A stretch of 64,000 nt of DNA from Herbiconiux daphne (GCF_024979295.1 NZ_JANLCJ010000001.1:992001-1056000), one strand, 5' to 3'. Positions 1 to 8,970 are shown, counted from the stretch's first letter. Program-made: numbers and translations. Notes: a model not told the origin generated them from the sequence alone.

Positions 1-532
1 TGCCGTTCACGTCGCGCACCTGGGTCACCCGGATGCCGACGGCCTCCACGACACCGGTGGCGGGGCCGAGGTCGACCACGTCGCCCACGCCGAGCTGGTC
101 TTCGAACACCATGAAGAGGCCGTTGAGCACGTCTTTCACGATGTTCTGAGCGCCGAAACCGAGGCCGGCGCCGAGCGCCGCGGTGAGCAGTGCGAGCGAG
201 CCGAGCACGCTGGGGTCGATCGTGTTGACCACCAGGATGATCGACACGATCACCACCGTGACGTTGATGATGTTCGTCAGCACCGTGCCGAGGGTGCGCG
301 TGCGCTGCACGATGCGCACCGCGGCGAGCGGTGAGGCCGTCAGCGCCTGGGTGTCGGCGACGTTCTGCTTCTTCTTGACGCCCGAGACGACCTGGTCGAC
401 CAGCCGCCTGACCGTGAAGAGCAGGATGCCGCGGATGACGATCGCGGCGATGACGATGATGAGGATGCCGAGGGGCACCCGGTAGTCATGAAAGAACGAA
501 TTCAGATTCGCCCAGAACAGATTCCAATCCAT
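1..532 (-). CDS. Small-conductance mechanosensitive channel (MscS family), C-terminus beyond the window
   Basis: Membrane channel that opens under membrane tension to release solutes after hypo-osmotic shock. The ATG at 530-532 gives 177 codons with no stop before the left edge, so the C-terminal part is missing. Hydrophobic segments lie near residues 21-38 and 85-103. The Gly/Ala-rich pore helix typical of MscS follows at about 112-130 (GAGLGFGAQN), and then the start of the beta domain (VFEDQLGVGDVV). The gene stands alone, 43 bases from the 3' end of pepN, which is on the same strand. Family assignment is firm; which MscS subfamily cannot be told from this fragment. Confidence 0.9.
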   Translation of the reverse strand, partial: MDWNLFWANLNSFFHDYRVPLGILIIVIAAIVIRGILLFTVRRLVDQVVSGVKKKQNVADTQALTASPLAAVRIVQRTRTLGTVLTNIINVTVVIVSIILVVNTIDPSVLGSLALLTAALGAGLGFGAQNIVKDVLNGLFMVFEDQLGVGDVVDLGPATGVVEAVGIRVTQVRDVNG

Positions 533-575
533 ATGTCCTCAAGCCTACGGGGCGACCCTTGGCAGACCCTTAGCG

Positions 576-3122
576 CTACCCCTGGTCGCGACGCTGAGCA
601 GCCAGCGCGCGGTCGACCCCCGCGAGGTTCTCGATGATCAGGCGCCGCAGCGCCGGCGGCTGGTCGGTGTTGGCGTCGAGCCAGGCCTGGGTGGCGTCGC
701 GCAGGGCCTGGTTCGCGAGCCCGGCCGGGTAGAGCCCGTTGATGACCGAGGCGGCGATGGCGTAGCTGCGGGTCTGCCAGAGCGTCACGAGCGAGTCGAA
801 GTAGCGAGGCACGAGCGCCTCGAACAGGCTCGGGTCGATGGCACGCTGGAACCCCAGACCCGTCGCGCGCACGATGGCATTCGGCGCGGCATCCGTGTCG
901 ACCAGCGAGGCGAAGGCCGCCGCCTTGCCCTCCACCGTGGGGATGGCGGCGGTGGCGTGCGCCGCCGACTGCGCCCCGGATGCGGTGTTGTCGGCCTCGA
1001 GGGTCGCCGCGATCTCGTCGGGGCCGGCCTTGCCGCCCGCCACGAGCGCGATCAGCAACTCCCAGGTGAGGTCGGTGTCGATGTCGAGACCCTCGAGCAT
1101 CACGGTGCCGTCGAAGAGGTGCTGCACGTTCTCGAGCTGCTCCTCGGTGCTGGCGAGGGCAGCGAAGAACTTCACGAACTGGAACTGGGCGTCGGAGCCC
1201 GGTGCGGCGTCGAGAGCGAGCCGCCAGAGCGTGTTCGCGGCGGCCTGCACGGTCTCGTCGCGCGCATCCGGAGCCACGTACTGCGTGGCCGTGAGCACGA
1301 GCTGCCCCAGCACCGTGCGCAGCGTGGTCGACTCGGTCTCGGTGGCGATGTTGCTGAGCACGAGGCGCGCGAAGTCGCGGCCGCTCCACTCGGCGTCGCG
1401 CGTGGCGTCCCAGGCCGAGCCCCAGACGAGGGAGCGCGCGAGCGGGCTCTCGATGGCGGCCAGGCGGTCGAGCGCCATGTCGAGCGAGTAGCCGTCGAGG
1501 CGGATCTTGGCGTAGGCGAGGTCGTCGTCGTTGAGCAGCACGAGCGTCGGCCGCTCCCGGCCCACCAGCTGCGGCACCTCGGTGCGCTCGCCGTCGACGT
1601 CGAGCTCCACCCGGTAGTCGCGCACGAGCTTGTCGCCCTCGATCACGTAGAAGCCGATCGCGAGCCGGTGCGGGCGGATCGTCGGGTAGTCGAGCGGCGC
1701 CTCCTGCACCACGGCGAACGAGGTGATCACGTCGTTCGCGTCGTATTCGATCGCCGGGCGGAGCGTGTTGACGCCGGCCGTCTCGAGCCACAGCTCCGAC
1801 CACTCGGCGAGGTCGCGGCCGCTCGTCTTCTCGAGCTCGGTGAGCAGGTCGTTCAGCTCGGTGTTGCCGAACTGGTGCTTGTTCACGTAGGCGGCGACGC
1901 CGGCCATGAACTCCTTCTGGCCGACCCAGGCCACGAGCTGCTTCAGCACCGACGCGCCCTTGGCATAGGTGATGCCGTCGAAGTTCACCTGCACGTCTTC
2001 GAGGTCGTTGATCTGCGCGACGATCGGATGCGTCGACGGCAGCTGGTCCTGGCGGTAGGCCCAGCTCTTCTCCATGGCGGCGAACGTCGTCCACGCCTCT
2101 TTCCACTCGGTGGCCTCGGCGGTGGCGAGCGTCGACATGTATTCGGCGAACGACTCGTTGAGCCAGAGGTCGTTCCACCAGCGCATGGTGACGAGGTCGC
2201 CGAACCACATGTGCGCGAGTTCGTGCAGGATCGTGACCACGCGCCGCTCGCGCACCGCCTCGGTGACCTTGGAGCGGAACACGTAGGTCTCGGTGAAGGT
2301 CACCGCGCCCGCGTTCTCCATCGCCCCGGCGTTGAACTCGGGCACGAAGAGCTGGTCGTACTTGGCGAACGGGTAGGGGAAGTCGTAGTGCTTCTCATAG
2401 AACTCGAAGCCCTCGCGGGTCTTGTCGAAGATGTAGTCGGCATCCATGTACTGCGACAGGGATGCCCGGCTGAAGACGCCGAGGGCGATCTCGCGGCCGT
2501 CGGCACTCGTGAGCGACGAGCGCTCCACGATGTAGGGGCCCGCCACGATCGCCGTGATGTACGACGAGATGCGCGGGGTGGGCTCGAAGCTCCAGGTGGC
2601 GGTCGAGTCGGCGCCCTTGACGGGCTCGGGGGTGGGGGAGTTCGACACGACCTCCCAGTAGTCGGGTGCCGTGACCGTGAAGGTGAAGGTGGCCTTGAGG
2701 TCGGGCTGCTCGAACACCGCGAACATGCGGCGGGAGTCGGGCACCTCGAACTGGCTGTAGAGGTAGACCTCGTCGTCGACCGGGTCGACGAATCGGTGCA
2801 GGCCCTCGCCGGTGTTCGTGTAGAACATGTCGGCGTCCACCACGAGCACGTTCTCGGCGGCGAGACCGTCGAGCTGGATGCGGATGCCGTCGCTCACCTC
2901 GGCCGGGTCGAGCTCGGTGCCGTTCAGCGTCACCGCGTGCACCGTCGAGGTGATGGCGTCGATGAACGTCGAGGCGCCCTCGGAGGCCGTGAACACGACC
3001 GTCGTGGTGCTGCGGAACGTCTCGGCACCGGTCGTGAGGTCGAGAACGACGTCGTAGCTCTCGGTCTGAACGAGCGCGGCACGTTCTTGGGCTTCCAGGC
3101 GGGTGAGGTTTTCTCCAGGCAC
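576..3122 (-). CDS. pepN: Aminopeptidase N (M1 family zinc metallopeptidase)
   Basis: Cytoplasmic zinc exopeptidase that removes N-terminal residues from peptides. The substrate-binding motif GAMEN is at residues 266-270. The zinc site HELAH is at 300-304, followed after 18 residues by the third ligand E323, so all catalytic residues are present. I chose the GTG at 3120-3122 because a Shine-Dalgarno (AAGGAGA) lies seven bases upstream; a further upstream ATG would add 16 residues. The resulting 848 residues fit actinobacterial PepN. It is divergent from the DsbA-fold gene, with about 104 bases between the two starts. Confidence 0.95.
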   Translation of the reverse strand: MPGENLTRLEAQERAALVQTESYDVVLDLTTGAETFRSTTTVVFTASEGASTFIDAITSTVHAVTLNGTELDPAEVSDGIRIQLDGLAAENVLVVDADMFYTNTGEGLHRFVDPVDDEVYLYSQFEVPDSRRMFAVFEQPDLKATFTFTVTAPDYWEVVSNSPTPEPVKGADSTATWSFEPTPRISSYITAIVAGPYIVERSSLTSADGREIALGVFSRASLSQYMDADYIFDKTREGFEFYEKHYDFPYPFAKYDQLFVPEFNAGAMENAGAVTFTETYVFRSKVTEAVRERRVVTILHELAHMWFGDLVTMRWWNDLWLNESFAEYMSTLATAEATEWKEAWTTFAAMEKSWAYRQDQLPSTHPIVAQINDLEDVQVNFDGITYAKGASVLKQLVAWVGQKEFMAGVAAYVNKHQFGNTELNDLLTELEKTSGRDLAEWSELWLETAGVNTLRPAIEYDANDVITSFAVVQEAPLDYPTIRPHRLAIGFYVIEGDKLVRDYRVELDVDGERTEVPQLVGRERPTLVLLNDDDLAYAKIRLDGYSLDMALDRLAAIESPLARSLVWGSAWDATRDAEWSGRDFARLVLSNIATETESTTLRTVLGQLVLTATQYVAPDARDETVQAAANTLWRLALDAAPGSDAQFQFVKFFAALASTEEQLENVQHLFDGTVMLEGLDIDTDLTWELLIALVAGGKAGPDEIAATLEADNTASGAQSAAHATAAIPTVEGKAAAFASLVDTDAAPNAIVRATGLGFQRAIDPSLFEALVPRYFDSLVTLWQTRSYAIAASVINGLYPAGLANQALRDATQAWLDANTDQPPALRRLIIENLAGVDRALAAQRRDQG

Positions 3123-3226
3123 TTTCTGCTCTCCTTCTGATCCGTCGCGGGTTCGCCACGACTGGCGCAATCAGCCTAGTAGGGCAGACGGGAATGGCCT
3201 CGGGCGTTCTGTGGTTCGATCGCAGT

Positions 3227-3835
3227 ATGACAACTGAGAAGACCGTGGTCGATTTCTGGTTCGACCCGTCGTGCCCGTGGGCCTGGATGACCTCCCGCTG
3301 GGTCGACGAGGTGGCGGAGCACCGCGACCTCGACGTCACCTGGCACATCATGAGCCTCGCCGTGCTCAACGAGAACACCGACGTCTCGGAGGAGTACCGC
3401 GCCTTCTTCCCGCGTGCCCTGCGCTACACGCGCCTCGTCGCCGCGGCGGCCGAGCTACACGGCCAGCAGATCGTGAAGCCGCTCTACGACGCGCTCGGCA
3501 CGCGCATCCACCCGGGCGGCAGCACCGACGCCGACACCGTGATCGCCGAGGCGCTCGCCGAGGTGGGGCTGCCCGCCGAGTTCGCCGGCTACGCCGACTC
3601 CGACGAGTTCGACCCGCAGATGCGCGCCTCGCACTTCGACGGCATCGATCGGGTGGGTCAGGATGTCGGCACCCCTGTCATATCGGTGAACGGCGTCGCG
3701 TTCTTCGGCCCCGTGATCAGCCCCGCGCCCACGGGTGAGGTGGCCCTCACCCTCTGGGACGGCGTGGTGGCCGCGGCCTCCTACGACGGCTTCTTCGAGC
3801 TCAAGCGCTCCCGCACCCGCGGCCCCCAGTTCTAA
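3227..3835 (+). CDS. DsbA-fold oxidoreductase, mycothiol-dependent nitroreductase (Rv2466c-like) family
   Basis: 202-residue thioredoxin-fold protein with the inserted helical domain of the DsbA/FrnE group. It closely resembles the mycobacterial mycothiol-dependent nitroreductase Rv2466c over its whole length: FWFDPSCPW near residue 10, GTPVISVNGVAFFGP near 150, and FFELKRSRT at the end. The active site reads CPWA rather than the CPWC I recall for Rv2466c, so the resolving cysteine is an alanine. This suggests monothiol chemistry with mycothiol, or a non-redox role (inference). The start is the ATG at 3227. An in-frame upstream ATG (3194) would add 11 residues but is less likely. Confidence 0.85.
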   Translation: MTTEKTVVDFWFDPSCPWAWMTSRWVDEVAEHRDLDVTWHIMSLAVLNENTDVSEEYRAFFPRALRYTRLVAAAAELHGQQIVKPLYDALGTRIHPGGSTDADTVIAEALAEVGLPAEFAGYADSDEFDPQMRASHFDGIDRVGQDVGTPVISVNGVAFFGPVISPAPTGEVALTLWDGVVAAASYDGFFELKRSRTRGPQF

Positions 3836-3842
3836 CCTCCGC

Positions 3843-3899
3843 CGAGTTGCGCCGAAGTGACCTATCCCGCACGCGGGATGGTCACTTCGGCGCAACTCG
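3843..3899. repeat. Intergenic palindrome, family B copy 1
   Basis: A perfect 20-base inverted repeat, CGAGTTGCGCCGAAGTGACC at 3843-3862 with its complement at 3880-3899. The 17-base loop holds its own 7-base stem (ATCCCGC/GCGGGAT). The same arm recurs at 55.3 and 56.4 kb with an A in place of the G at one position and the matching change in the other arm. It lies between two co-directional genes and has no T-tract, so it is not a classic intrinsic terminator. Confidence 0.9.
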
Positions 3900-3908
3900 A
3901 GGAGACCG

Positions 3909-3914
3909 TAAACT
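3909..3914 (+). promoter_or_regulatory. Putative -10 box of a leaderless rpiB transcript
   Basis: TAAACT ends six bases before the ATG at 3921, which would place transcription initiation on the A of the start codon. There is no Shine-Dalgarno in between. A -35 region would overlap the right arm of the palindrome. Confidence 0.5.
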
Positions 3915-3920
3915 CGGGGC

Positions 3921-4409
3921 ATGCGCATTCACATCGGCACCGATCATGCCGGGCTCGATTTCAGTCGTCACATCACCGAGCACCTGAGTGCCGCCGGCCA
4001 CGAGGTCGTCTACCACGGGCCGGAGAGCTACGACCCGATCGACGACTACCCCTCGTTCTGCATCAACGCGGCACACGCCGTGGTGCGCGACCAGGAGGCC
4101 GGCGTCGAGTCGCTCGGCGTGGTGTTCGGCGGGTCGGGCAACGGTGAGCAGATCTCGGCCAACAAGGTGCGCGGCGTGCGCGCCGCACTGGTGTGGAACG
4201 AGGCCACGGCCAAGCTCGCCCGCCAGCACAACGACGCCAACGTCATCTCGATCGGCGCGCGCCAGCACACCGTCGAGGAGGCCACGCAGCTGATCGACTT
4301 CTTCGTGAACGAGCCGTTCTCGCTCGAGGAGCGCCACGTGCGCCGCATCGCGCAGATCGCCGAGTACGAGGCGACCGGATCGATCACCGACCGGGTCGTC
4401 GACGCCTGA
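3921..4409 (+). CDS. rpiB: Ribose-5-phosphate isomerase B
   Basis: Interconverts ribose 5-phosphate and ribulose 5-phosphate in the non-oxidative pentose phosphate pathway. The 162-residue protein starts MRIHIGTDHAG, with the conserved Asp-His of the phosphate/substrate site. It carries the family signature GSGNGEQISANKVRGVRAAL near residues 72-92, where many RpiB proteins have a Cys before GTG but this one has GGSGNG, the actinobacterial type. It is the first gene of a tight block with nei, the PaiB-like gene and the amidohydrolase. Its stop is two bases before the nei start. Confidence 0.93.
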   Translation: MRIHIGTDHAGLDFSRHITEHLSAAGHEVVYHGPESYDPIDDYPSFCINAAHAVVRDQEAGVESLGVVFGGSGNGEQISANKVRGVRAALVWNEATAKLARQHNDANVISIGARQHTVEEATQLIDFFVNEPFSLEERHVRRIAQIAEYEATGSITDRVVDA

Positions 4410-4411
4410 TC

Positions 4412-5470
4412 ATGCCCGAGGGTCATTCCGTCCACCGGATCGCGCGGCAGTTCGCGCGCAACTTCGTCGGTCACCGTGTGGCGGCCAGCTCGCCGCAGGG
4501 CCGGTTCGCCGAGGGCGCCTCGCTCATCGACGGACGCACGATGACCGCGTCACGGGCGGTCGGCAAGCAGATGTTCCTCGAGTTCGACCATGAACTGTGG
4601 TTGCGGGTGCACCTCGGCATGTACGGCGCGTGGGACTTCGCTGGCGACATCACCACCGACGCCACCATCCGCTCCGCCTCGGGCCGCATGGGGCAGACGA
4701 ACCAGCGCGGCACCGTTCTCGGCGCCCAGGCCGAAGGGTCGGAAGCCGAGATCGCGGTCGCGGGCGAGAACGCCACCGCCGCGGCATCCGGAGTCTCGCT
4801 CGACGACGTCGACGGGGAGGACTCGGTGCAGAGCATCGGGGCGCCCCGCCGCGCCCGGCTGCGGATGGCCGAGCAGGAGAAGGTGGGCGACGACTACGCG
4901 ACCTTTCCGCCCGAGCCCGTGGGCCAGGTGCGGGTGCGGCTGCTGACCGAAACGGCCGTCGCTGACCTGCGCGGTCCGACCGCGTGCGAGGTGCTGTCGC
5001 CCGAGCAGGTGGCCGCGGTGATCGGCAAGCTCGGGCCCGACCCGCTCGTCGACGACACGCCGCAGGCCGAAGACGACTTCGTCGCCGCCGTCACGAAGAA
5101 GCCCACGCCCATCGGGCTGCTTCTGATGGACCAATCGGTGGTGAGCGGCATCGGCAACGTCTACCGGGCCGAGCTGTTGTTCCGCGCGCGACTCAACCCG
5201 CACACCCCCGGCAAGCTCGTGCCCGCCGACACCGTGCGCGCGATCTGGCGCGACTGGACCCACCTGCTCGGCCTCGGCGTGCGCACCGGCCAGATGATGA
5301 CGATGGACGGCCTCGACGACCCCGCCTACGCCAAGGCGATGGCGAATCGCGCCGACCGGCACTGGGTCTACAAGCGCGAAGGCCTGCCGTGCCGCATCTG
5401 CGGAACGAACATCGTGATGGAGGAGATGGGCGGCCGCAAGCTCTACTGGTGCCCCGTGGATCAGGCCTGA
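4412..5470 (+). CDS. nei: Fpg/Nei-family DNA glycosylase / AP lyase
   Basis: Base-excision repair enzyme for oxidised bases. It begins MPEGHSVHR: after removal of Met, Pro2 is the Schiff-base nucleophile and Glu3 the catalytic acid, and PEGH marks the Nei rather than the Fpg branch. The helix-two-turn-helix is visible as DQSVVSGIGNVYRAELLFRARLNP near residues 240-260. At 352 residues it is longer than usual (about 270) because of an acidic, Ala-rich insert around residues 80-160. The C-terminal finger has CRIC, but the second pair reads CPVD, so one expected cysteine is an aspartate. The start ATG lies two bases after the rpiB stop. Confidence 0.9.
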   Translation: MPEGHSVHRIARQFARNFVGHRVAASSPQGRFAEGASLIDGRTMTASRAVGKQMFLEFDHELWLRVHLGMYGAWDFAGDITTDATIRSASGRMGQTNQRGTVLGAQAEGSEAEIAVAGENATAAASGVSLDDVDGEDSVQSIGAPRRARLRMAEQEKVGDDYATFPPEPVGQVRVRLLTETAVADLRGPTACEVLSPEQVAAVIGKLGPDPLVDDTPQAEDDFVAAVTKKPTPIGLLLMDQSVVSGIGNVYRAELLFRARLNPHTPGKLVPADTVRAIWRDWTHLLGLGVRTGQMMTMDGLDDPAYAKAMANRADRHWVYKREGLPCRICGTNIVMEEMGGRKLYWCPVDQA

Positions 5471-5471
5471 C

Positions 5472-6203
5472 GTGCGCGAGAACAGATCGTTCGCCCTCAC
5501 CGACCCCGACGACGTCGCCCAGCTCATCCGGGAGAACCCGTGGGCCACGATCGTGAGCTCGACCTCCGACGGGCTCGTCGCCTCGCACTACCCCGTGCTG
5601 CTCGACGAGTCGGCCGAGGGGCTCGCCATCGTGAGCCACGTCGGGCGGCCCGACGAAGAGCTGCACGAGTGGGGCGAGCACGAGGTGCTGGTCATCATCC
5701 AGGGCCCGCACGGCTACATCTCGCCCGGCTGGTACGACGCGAAGCCCGCGGTGCCCACCTGGAACTTCGTGACCGCACACCTCTACGGTGTGCCCGAACT
5801 CCTTCCGGCCGACGAGAACCTCCGGGTGCTCGAACGCCTGGTCGATCACTTCGAAGACCGGATGCCGCATCCCCGGCGCATGCGCGGAACCCTCGAGAAC
5901 TCGGCCTATGCCGACCGCATCAGCGCCGGCACCGTCGGGTTCCGGCTGCCCGTGACCCGGTTCACGGCCAAGCGGAAGATGAGCCAGAACCGGCCCGACG
6001 AGACCGTGGCGCGCATCGTGGGCGAGCTCGAGGGCTCGGGCCCCTACGCGAGCGGGGAGCTCGCGAGCGAGATGCGACGGGCGAACCCGGGCGTGTTCGG
6101 GGCCGGAGGGGTCGGAGCGGCGGGCGCGGATGTCGCGGCCGGAGCGGCCGGAGCGGCTGGAGCCGCCGGAGCGCCCGGTTCGGAGCGCGGGAGCGCGGGG
6201 TGA
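5472..6203 (+). CDS. FMN-binding PaiB-like negative transcriptional regulator family protein
   Basis: 243 residues with the PaiB/FMN-binding split-barrel signature: NPWATIVSS and ASHYPVLLD in the first 50 residues, HGYISPGWY and VPTWNFVTAHLYG in the middle, and the C-terminal RMRGTLENS region. In Bacillus, PaiB represses sporulation and protease genes; here the role is unknown and an oxidoreductase-like role is possible. The GTG start overlaps almost directly with the nei stop. The last 40 residues are an Ala/Gly tail outside the domain. The stop overlaps the next start (GTGA), so translational coupling is likely. Confidence 0.85.
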   Translation: MRENRSFALTDPDDVAQLIRENPWATIVSSTSDGLVASHYPVLLDESAEGLAIVSHVGRPDEELHEWGEHEVLVIIQGPHGYISPGWYDAKPAVPTWNFVTAHLYGVPELLPADENLRVLERLVDHFEDRMPHPRRMRGTLENSAYADRISAGTVGFRLPVTRFTAKRKMSQNRPDETVARIVGELEGSGPYASGELASEMRRANPGVFGAGGVGAAGADVAAGAAGAAGAAGAPGSERGSAG

Positions 6204-7783
6204 CGGGTTCACTGCGGCTGCTCGGCGGGCGCTTGCCCGGCGAGGACGGGCTGGTCGATGTCTCGATCGTCGACGGCGTGATCGTGGCGATCGACGCCCG
6301 CGGCGCCAGCGACGGCGGTGCCCCGGCGGCGTCAGCGCCGGCGCCCGCGCAGCGAACGGCTGCGCCTTCGCCCCGCGATGCCGAGCACATCGATCTCGGC
6401 GGCCGCTTTCTCGTTCCCGGCCTGTGGGACAACCACGTGCACTTCAGCCAGTGGGCGGCCGTCTCCCGCCGCCTCGACGTGTCGGCGGCGGGTTCCGCGG
6501 CCGAGACGGCGCAACTCGTGCTCCAGGCCTGCCGCGCCGCGGCCGACGGCGCGTCCGGCGCCGCCGGCGGGGTCGGCACCTCGCCGGGCGCGATGATCGT
6601 GGGGTTCGGATTCCGCGACGGACTGTGGGCCGACGAGCCGACCGCCGCCGTGCTCGACGCCGTCGCCGGCCCGCGGCCGGTCGTGCTGGTGTCGGGCGAC
6701 CTGCACTGCGTGTGGCTCAACTCGGCCGCGCTCGCGCAGTTCGGCCGCGCCGGGCATCCCACGGGCGTGCTGCGTGAGGAAGAGGCCTTCGCCGTGCATC
6801 GCGCCCTCGACGATGTGCCGGCCGAGACGGTCGACGGATGGGCGCTCGACGCCGCCCGCGCGGCCGCCGCCCGCGGGGTGGTGGGCATCGTCGACCTCGA
6901 GATGGCCTGGAACCCGGAGGTCTGGTCGCGCCGAGCCGCCGCCGGCCACGACCTGCTCCGGGTGGAGTTCGGCGTCTACCCCCAACACCTCGACCGGGCC
7001 GTCGCCGAGGGTCTGCGCACCGGTGCGCCGCTCGTGCGCGCCGGCGGCACGGACGACGACCTCATCCACGTGGGGCCGTTCAAGGTCATCACCGACGGGT
7101 CGCTCAACACCCGAACCGCCTTCTGCTTCGACGAATACCCCGGCCTCGAGGGGCGCGCCGACTCCCACGGCCTGCTCACCGTCGCGCCCGACGAGCTGCG
7201 GGCGCTGCTCGAACGGGCGGTGGCCGCGGGATTCGTGCCGGCCGTGCACGCCATCGGCGACCACGCCAACCGCCTCACGCTCGACGCCTTCGAGGCCCTC
7301 GGCGGCGGCGGATCGCTCGAGCACGCCCAACTGCTGGCCGAGACCGACCTGCCGCGCTTCGGGCAGCTCGGCGTGACCGCGAGCGTGCAGCCCGAGCACG
7401 CGATGGACGACCGCGACGTCGCCGACCGCTACTGGGCCGGCCGCACCGGCCGGTCGTTCGCCCTCGCGAGCCTGCTCGCGGCCGGGGCGACCCTCGCCCT
7501 CGGCTCCGACGCCCCCGTGGCGCCGCTCGACCCGTGGGTGATGATGGCGGCCGCCGTGGGGCGAGCCCGCGACGGGCGTGAGCCGTGGCATCCGGAGCAG
7601 CGCATCACGGCCGCTGATGCTCTCGCGGCGTCGGCTCGGGGTCGCGATCGGGTGCGTGTGGGCGATGTGGCCGACCTGGCGGTGACGGATGCCGACCCGC
7701 TCGCGTCTTCGGCCGAGTCGCTCCGCCACATGCCCGTAGCCCTCACGCTGCTCGCCGGCCGCGCCACCCACCGCGCTCTCTGA
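6200..7783 (+). CDS. Amidohydrolase family 3 (YtcJ-like) metal-dependent hydrolase
   Basis: 527-residue predicted cytoplasmic hydrolase. Metal-binding HxH is at residues 79-81 (NHVHFSQW). Further family motifs are KVITDGSLNTRTA, HAIGDHANRLTLDAFE, HAQLL and LGSDAPVAPLDPW. It ends with the small beta domain (RVRVGDVADLAVTDADPL) found in imidazolonepropionase- and NfdA-type enzymes. The substrate is not identifiable from sequence. The GTG start overlaps the preceding stop as GTGA, so the gene is the last cistron of the rpiB block. An Ala/Pro insert at about 36-57 lies between the N-terminal beta strands and the barrel. Confidence 0.88.
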   Translation: MTGSLRLLGGRLPGEDGLVDVSIVDGVIVAIDARGASDGGAPAASAPAPAQRTAAPSPRDAEHIDLGGRFLVPGLWDNHVHFSQWAAVSRRLDVSAAGSAAETAQLVLQACRAAADGASGAAGGVGTSPGAMIVGFGFRDGLWADEPTAAVLDAVAGPRPVVLVSGDLHCVWLNSAALAQFGRAGHPTGVLREEEAFAVHRALDDVPAETVDGWALDAARAAAARGVVGIVDLEMAWNPEVWSRRAAAGHDLLRVEFGVYPQHLDRAVAEGLRTGAPLVRAGGTDDDLIHVGPFKVITDGSLNTRTAFCFDEYPGLEGRADSHGLLTVAPDELRALLERAVAAGFVPAVHAIGDHANRLTLDAFEALGGGGSLEHAQLLAETDLPRFGQLGVTASVQPEHAMDDRDVADRYWAGRTGRSFALASLLAAGATLALGSDAPVAPLDPWVMMAAAVGRARDGREPWHPEQRITAADALAASARGRDRVRVGDVADLAVTDADPLASSAESLRHMPVALTLLAGRATHRAL

Positions 7784-7822
7784 CCGCAACCCCGCACCGC
7801 TGCCGCGGCGCAACCCCGCCGT

Positions 7823-7872
7823 GGTCGCAGAAACGGCTCCCCGACCGAGGTCGGAGAGCCGTTTGCGCGACC
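7823..7872. repeat. Intergenic palindrome, family A copy 1
   Basis: Long hairpin between two convergent genes. The left arm at 7823-7839 pairs with GAGCCGTTTGCGCGACC at 7856-7872, with two mismatches. The loop contains a further perfect stem CCGACC/GGTCGG. The right arm's complement, GGTCGCGCAAACGGCTC, recurs exactly at 36931-36947. It probably acts as a bidirectional terminator or a REP-like element. Confidence 0.85.
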
Positions 7873-7897
7873 GCGTGAGCGGGCGAAGGGAGGAGAA

Positions 7898-8383
7898 CTA
7901 CGCGGCGATGTGGGCGAAGAGGAACCAGCGGTCTTTGTCGAGGCCGCGAGCGATCTCGATGGCGACGTCCTGCGAGGTCGCGTCGATCTCGCCGAGTTCT
8001 TTCACGGCCTTGTTGACGACGGCGAGCGCCACGTCGATCTGCTCGATGATGGTGGCGATCGTGGCATCCGACTTCTGGAAGCCGGCCGGCATCTTCGTGG
8101 CGGTGGTCTTCTCGGCCACCGTCTGGATGCGGGCGTCGATCGGCAGGCCCAGGGCGACGACACGCTCGGCGGCGGTGTCGGCGTAGTCCTGCGCGTGGTC
8201 GACGACCAGGTCGAGCAGCTCGTGCACACCGATGAAGTTCGACCCGCGCACGTGCCAGTGCGCCTGCTTGCCGTTCACGGCGAGGGCCTGGAGTTCGATG
8301 ACCACCGGGCCGAGGAACTGGGCCGCTGCGGCGGCGACATCCGGGCTCGTGGTGCTGGTGGGGGTGGTGATTACTTCAGTCAT
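7898..8383 (-). CDS. dps: Dps family DNA-protection / mini-ferritin protein
   Basis: Dodecameric ferritin-like protein that oxidises and stores iron and protects DNA from Fenton chemistry in starvation or oxidative stress. The 161 residues show the Dps ferroxidase signature across the subunit interface: HWHVRGSNFIGVHELLDLVVDHAQDYADTAAERV in two stretches from about residue 43 to 76 (His, His, Asp and Glu ligands). The N-terminal 15 residues are Thr/Ser-rich and probably disordered. An SD (GGAAGGA) precedes the ATG at 8383. The gene is monocistronic and convergent with the amidohydrolase. Confidence 0.93.
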   Translation of the reverse strand: MTEVITTPTSTTSPDVAAAAAQFLGPVVIELQALAVNGKQAHWHVRGSNFIGVHELLDLVVDHAQDYADTAAERVVALGLPIDARIQTVAEKTTATKMPAGFQKSDATIATIIEQIDVALAVVNKAVKELGEIDATSQDVAIEIARGLDKDRWFLFAHIAA

Positions 8384-8465
8384 GGGGGTGTCCTTCCGAT
8401 TCCCTGTGACTCAACGCTACTCAGCCACGAATGTTCCGCAAGCAAGCTGAGGCTCGGCTAAATAG

Positions 8466-8930
8466 CTACTTCTCGGGGTACGGAGCGCGGAAGTAGGCGT
8501 TCGAGTTCGGCAGGAACATGGCGATCAGGGCCACCAGCAGCACGAGCGCGTGGGCGATGGCGACGCCCGGGTTGCTCTGGAACTCCCAGATCACGCCGAT
8601 GAGGCCGAGCACGCCGAGGATGGTCAGCGCGTTGCGTGCCCAGACCTTGCCGCGCAGCATGAACACCGAGCACACGATGCGGAACACGGCGAGCGCCGCG
8701 ATCAGGATGCCGAGAGCGACGAGCACACCGACCGTGGCCACGGCTCCGTCGTTCTCGAGGCCGACGACGGCGGTCACGAGAACCGCGCCGGCGATGATCA
8801 GGATGCCGTTGACGATGCCCAGCACGGCCTCGGCGAGCCAGAGCCAGAACGAGAGCTTGGTCTCCCACGGAGCGGCCTGCAGCGCGGTCTCTCCGGTGAA
8901 CTCGGGGCCGGACAACTCTGATTCGGACAT
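8466..8930 (-). CDS. Small integral membrane protein of unknown function
   Basis: 154 residues with four predicted membrane helices near residues 26-50, 66-90, 99-115 and 121-140. The acidic N-terminus (MSESELSGPEF) and a short Pro/Tyr tail flank them. No catalytic motif is visible. The shape is like small DUF-type membrane proteins common in actinobacteria, but I cannot name the family. It lies upstream of dps on the same strand, 82 bases away, and downstream of the nitroreductase. Confidence 0.75.
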   Translation of the reverse strand: MSESELSGPEFTGETALQAAPWETKLSFWLWLAEAVLGIVNGILIIAGAVLVTAVVGLENDGAVATVGVLVALGILIAALAVFRIVCSVFMLRGKVWARNALTILGVLGLIGVIWEFQSNPGVAIAHALVLLVALIAMFLPNSNAYFRAPYPEK

Positions 8931-8970
8931 GGCGCGCCTTTCAAACGGGTCGACGGTCGGTGACCCGAGA

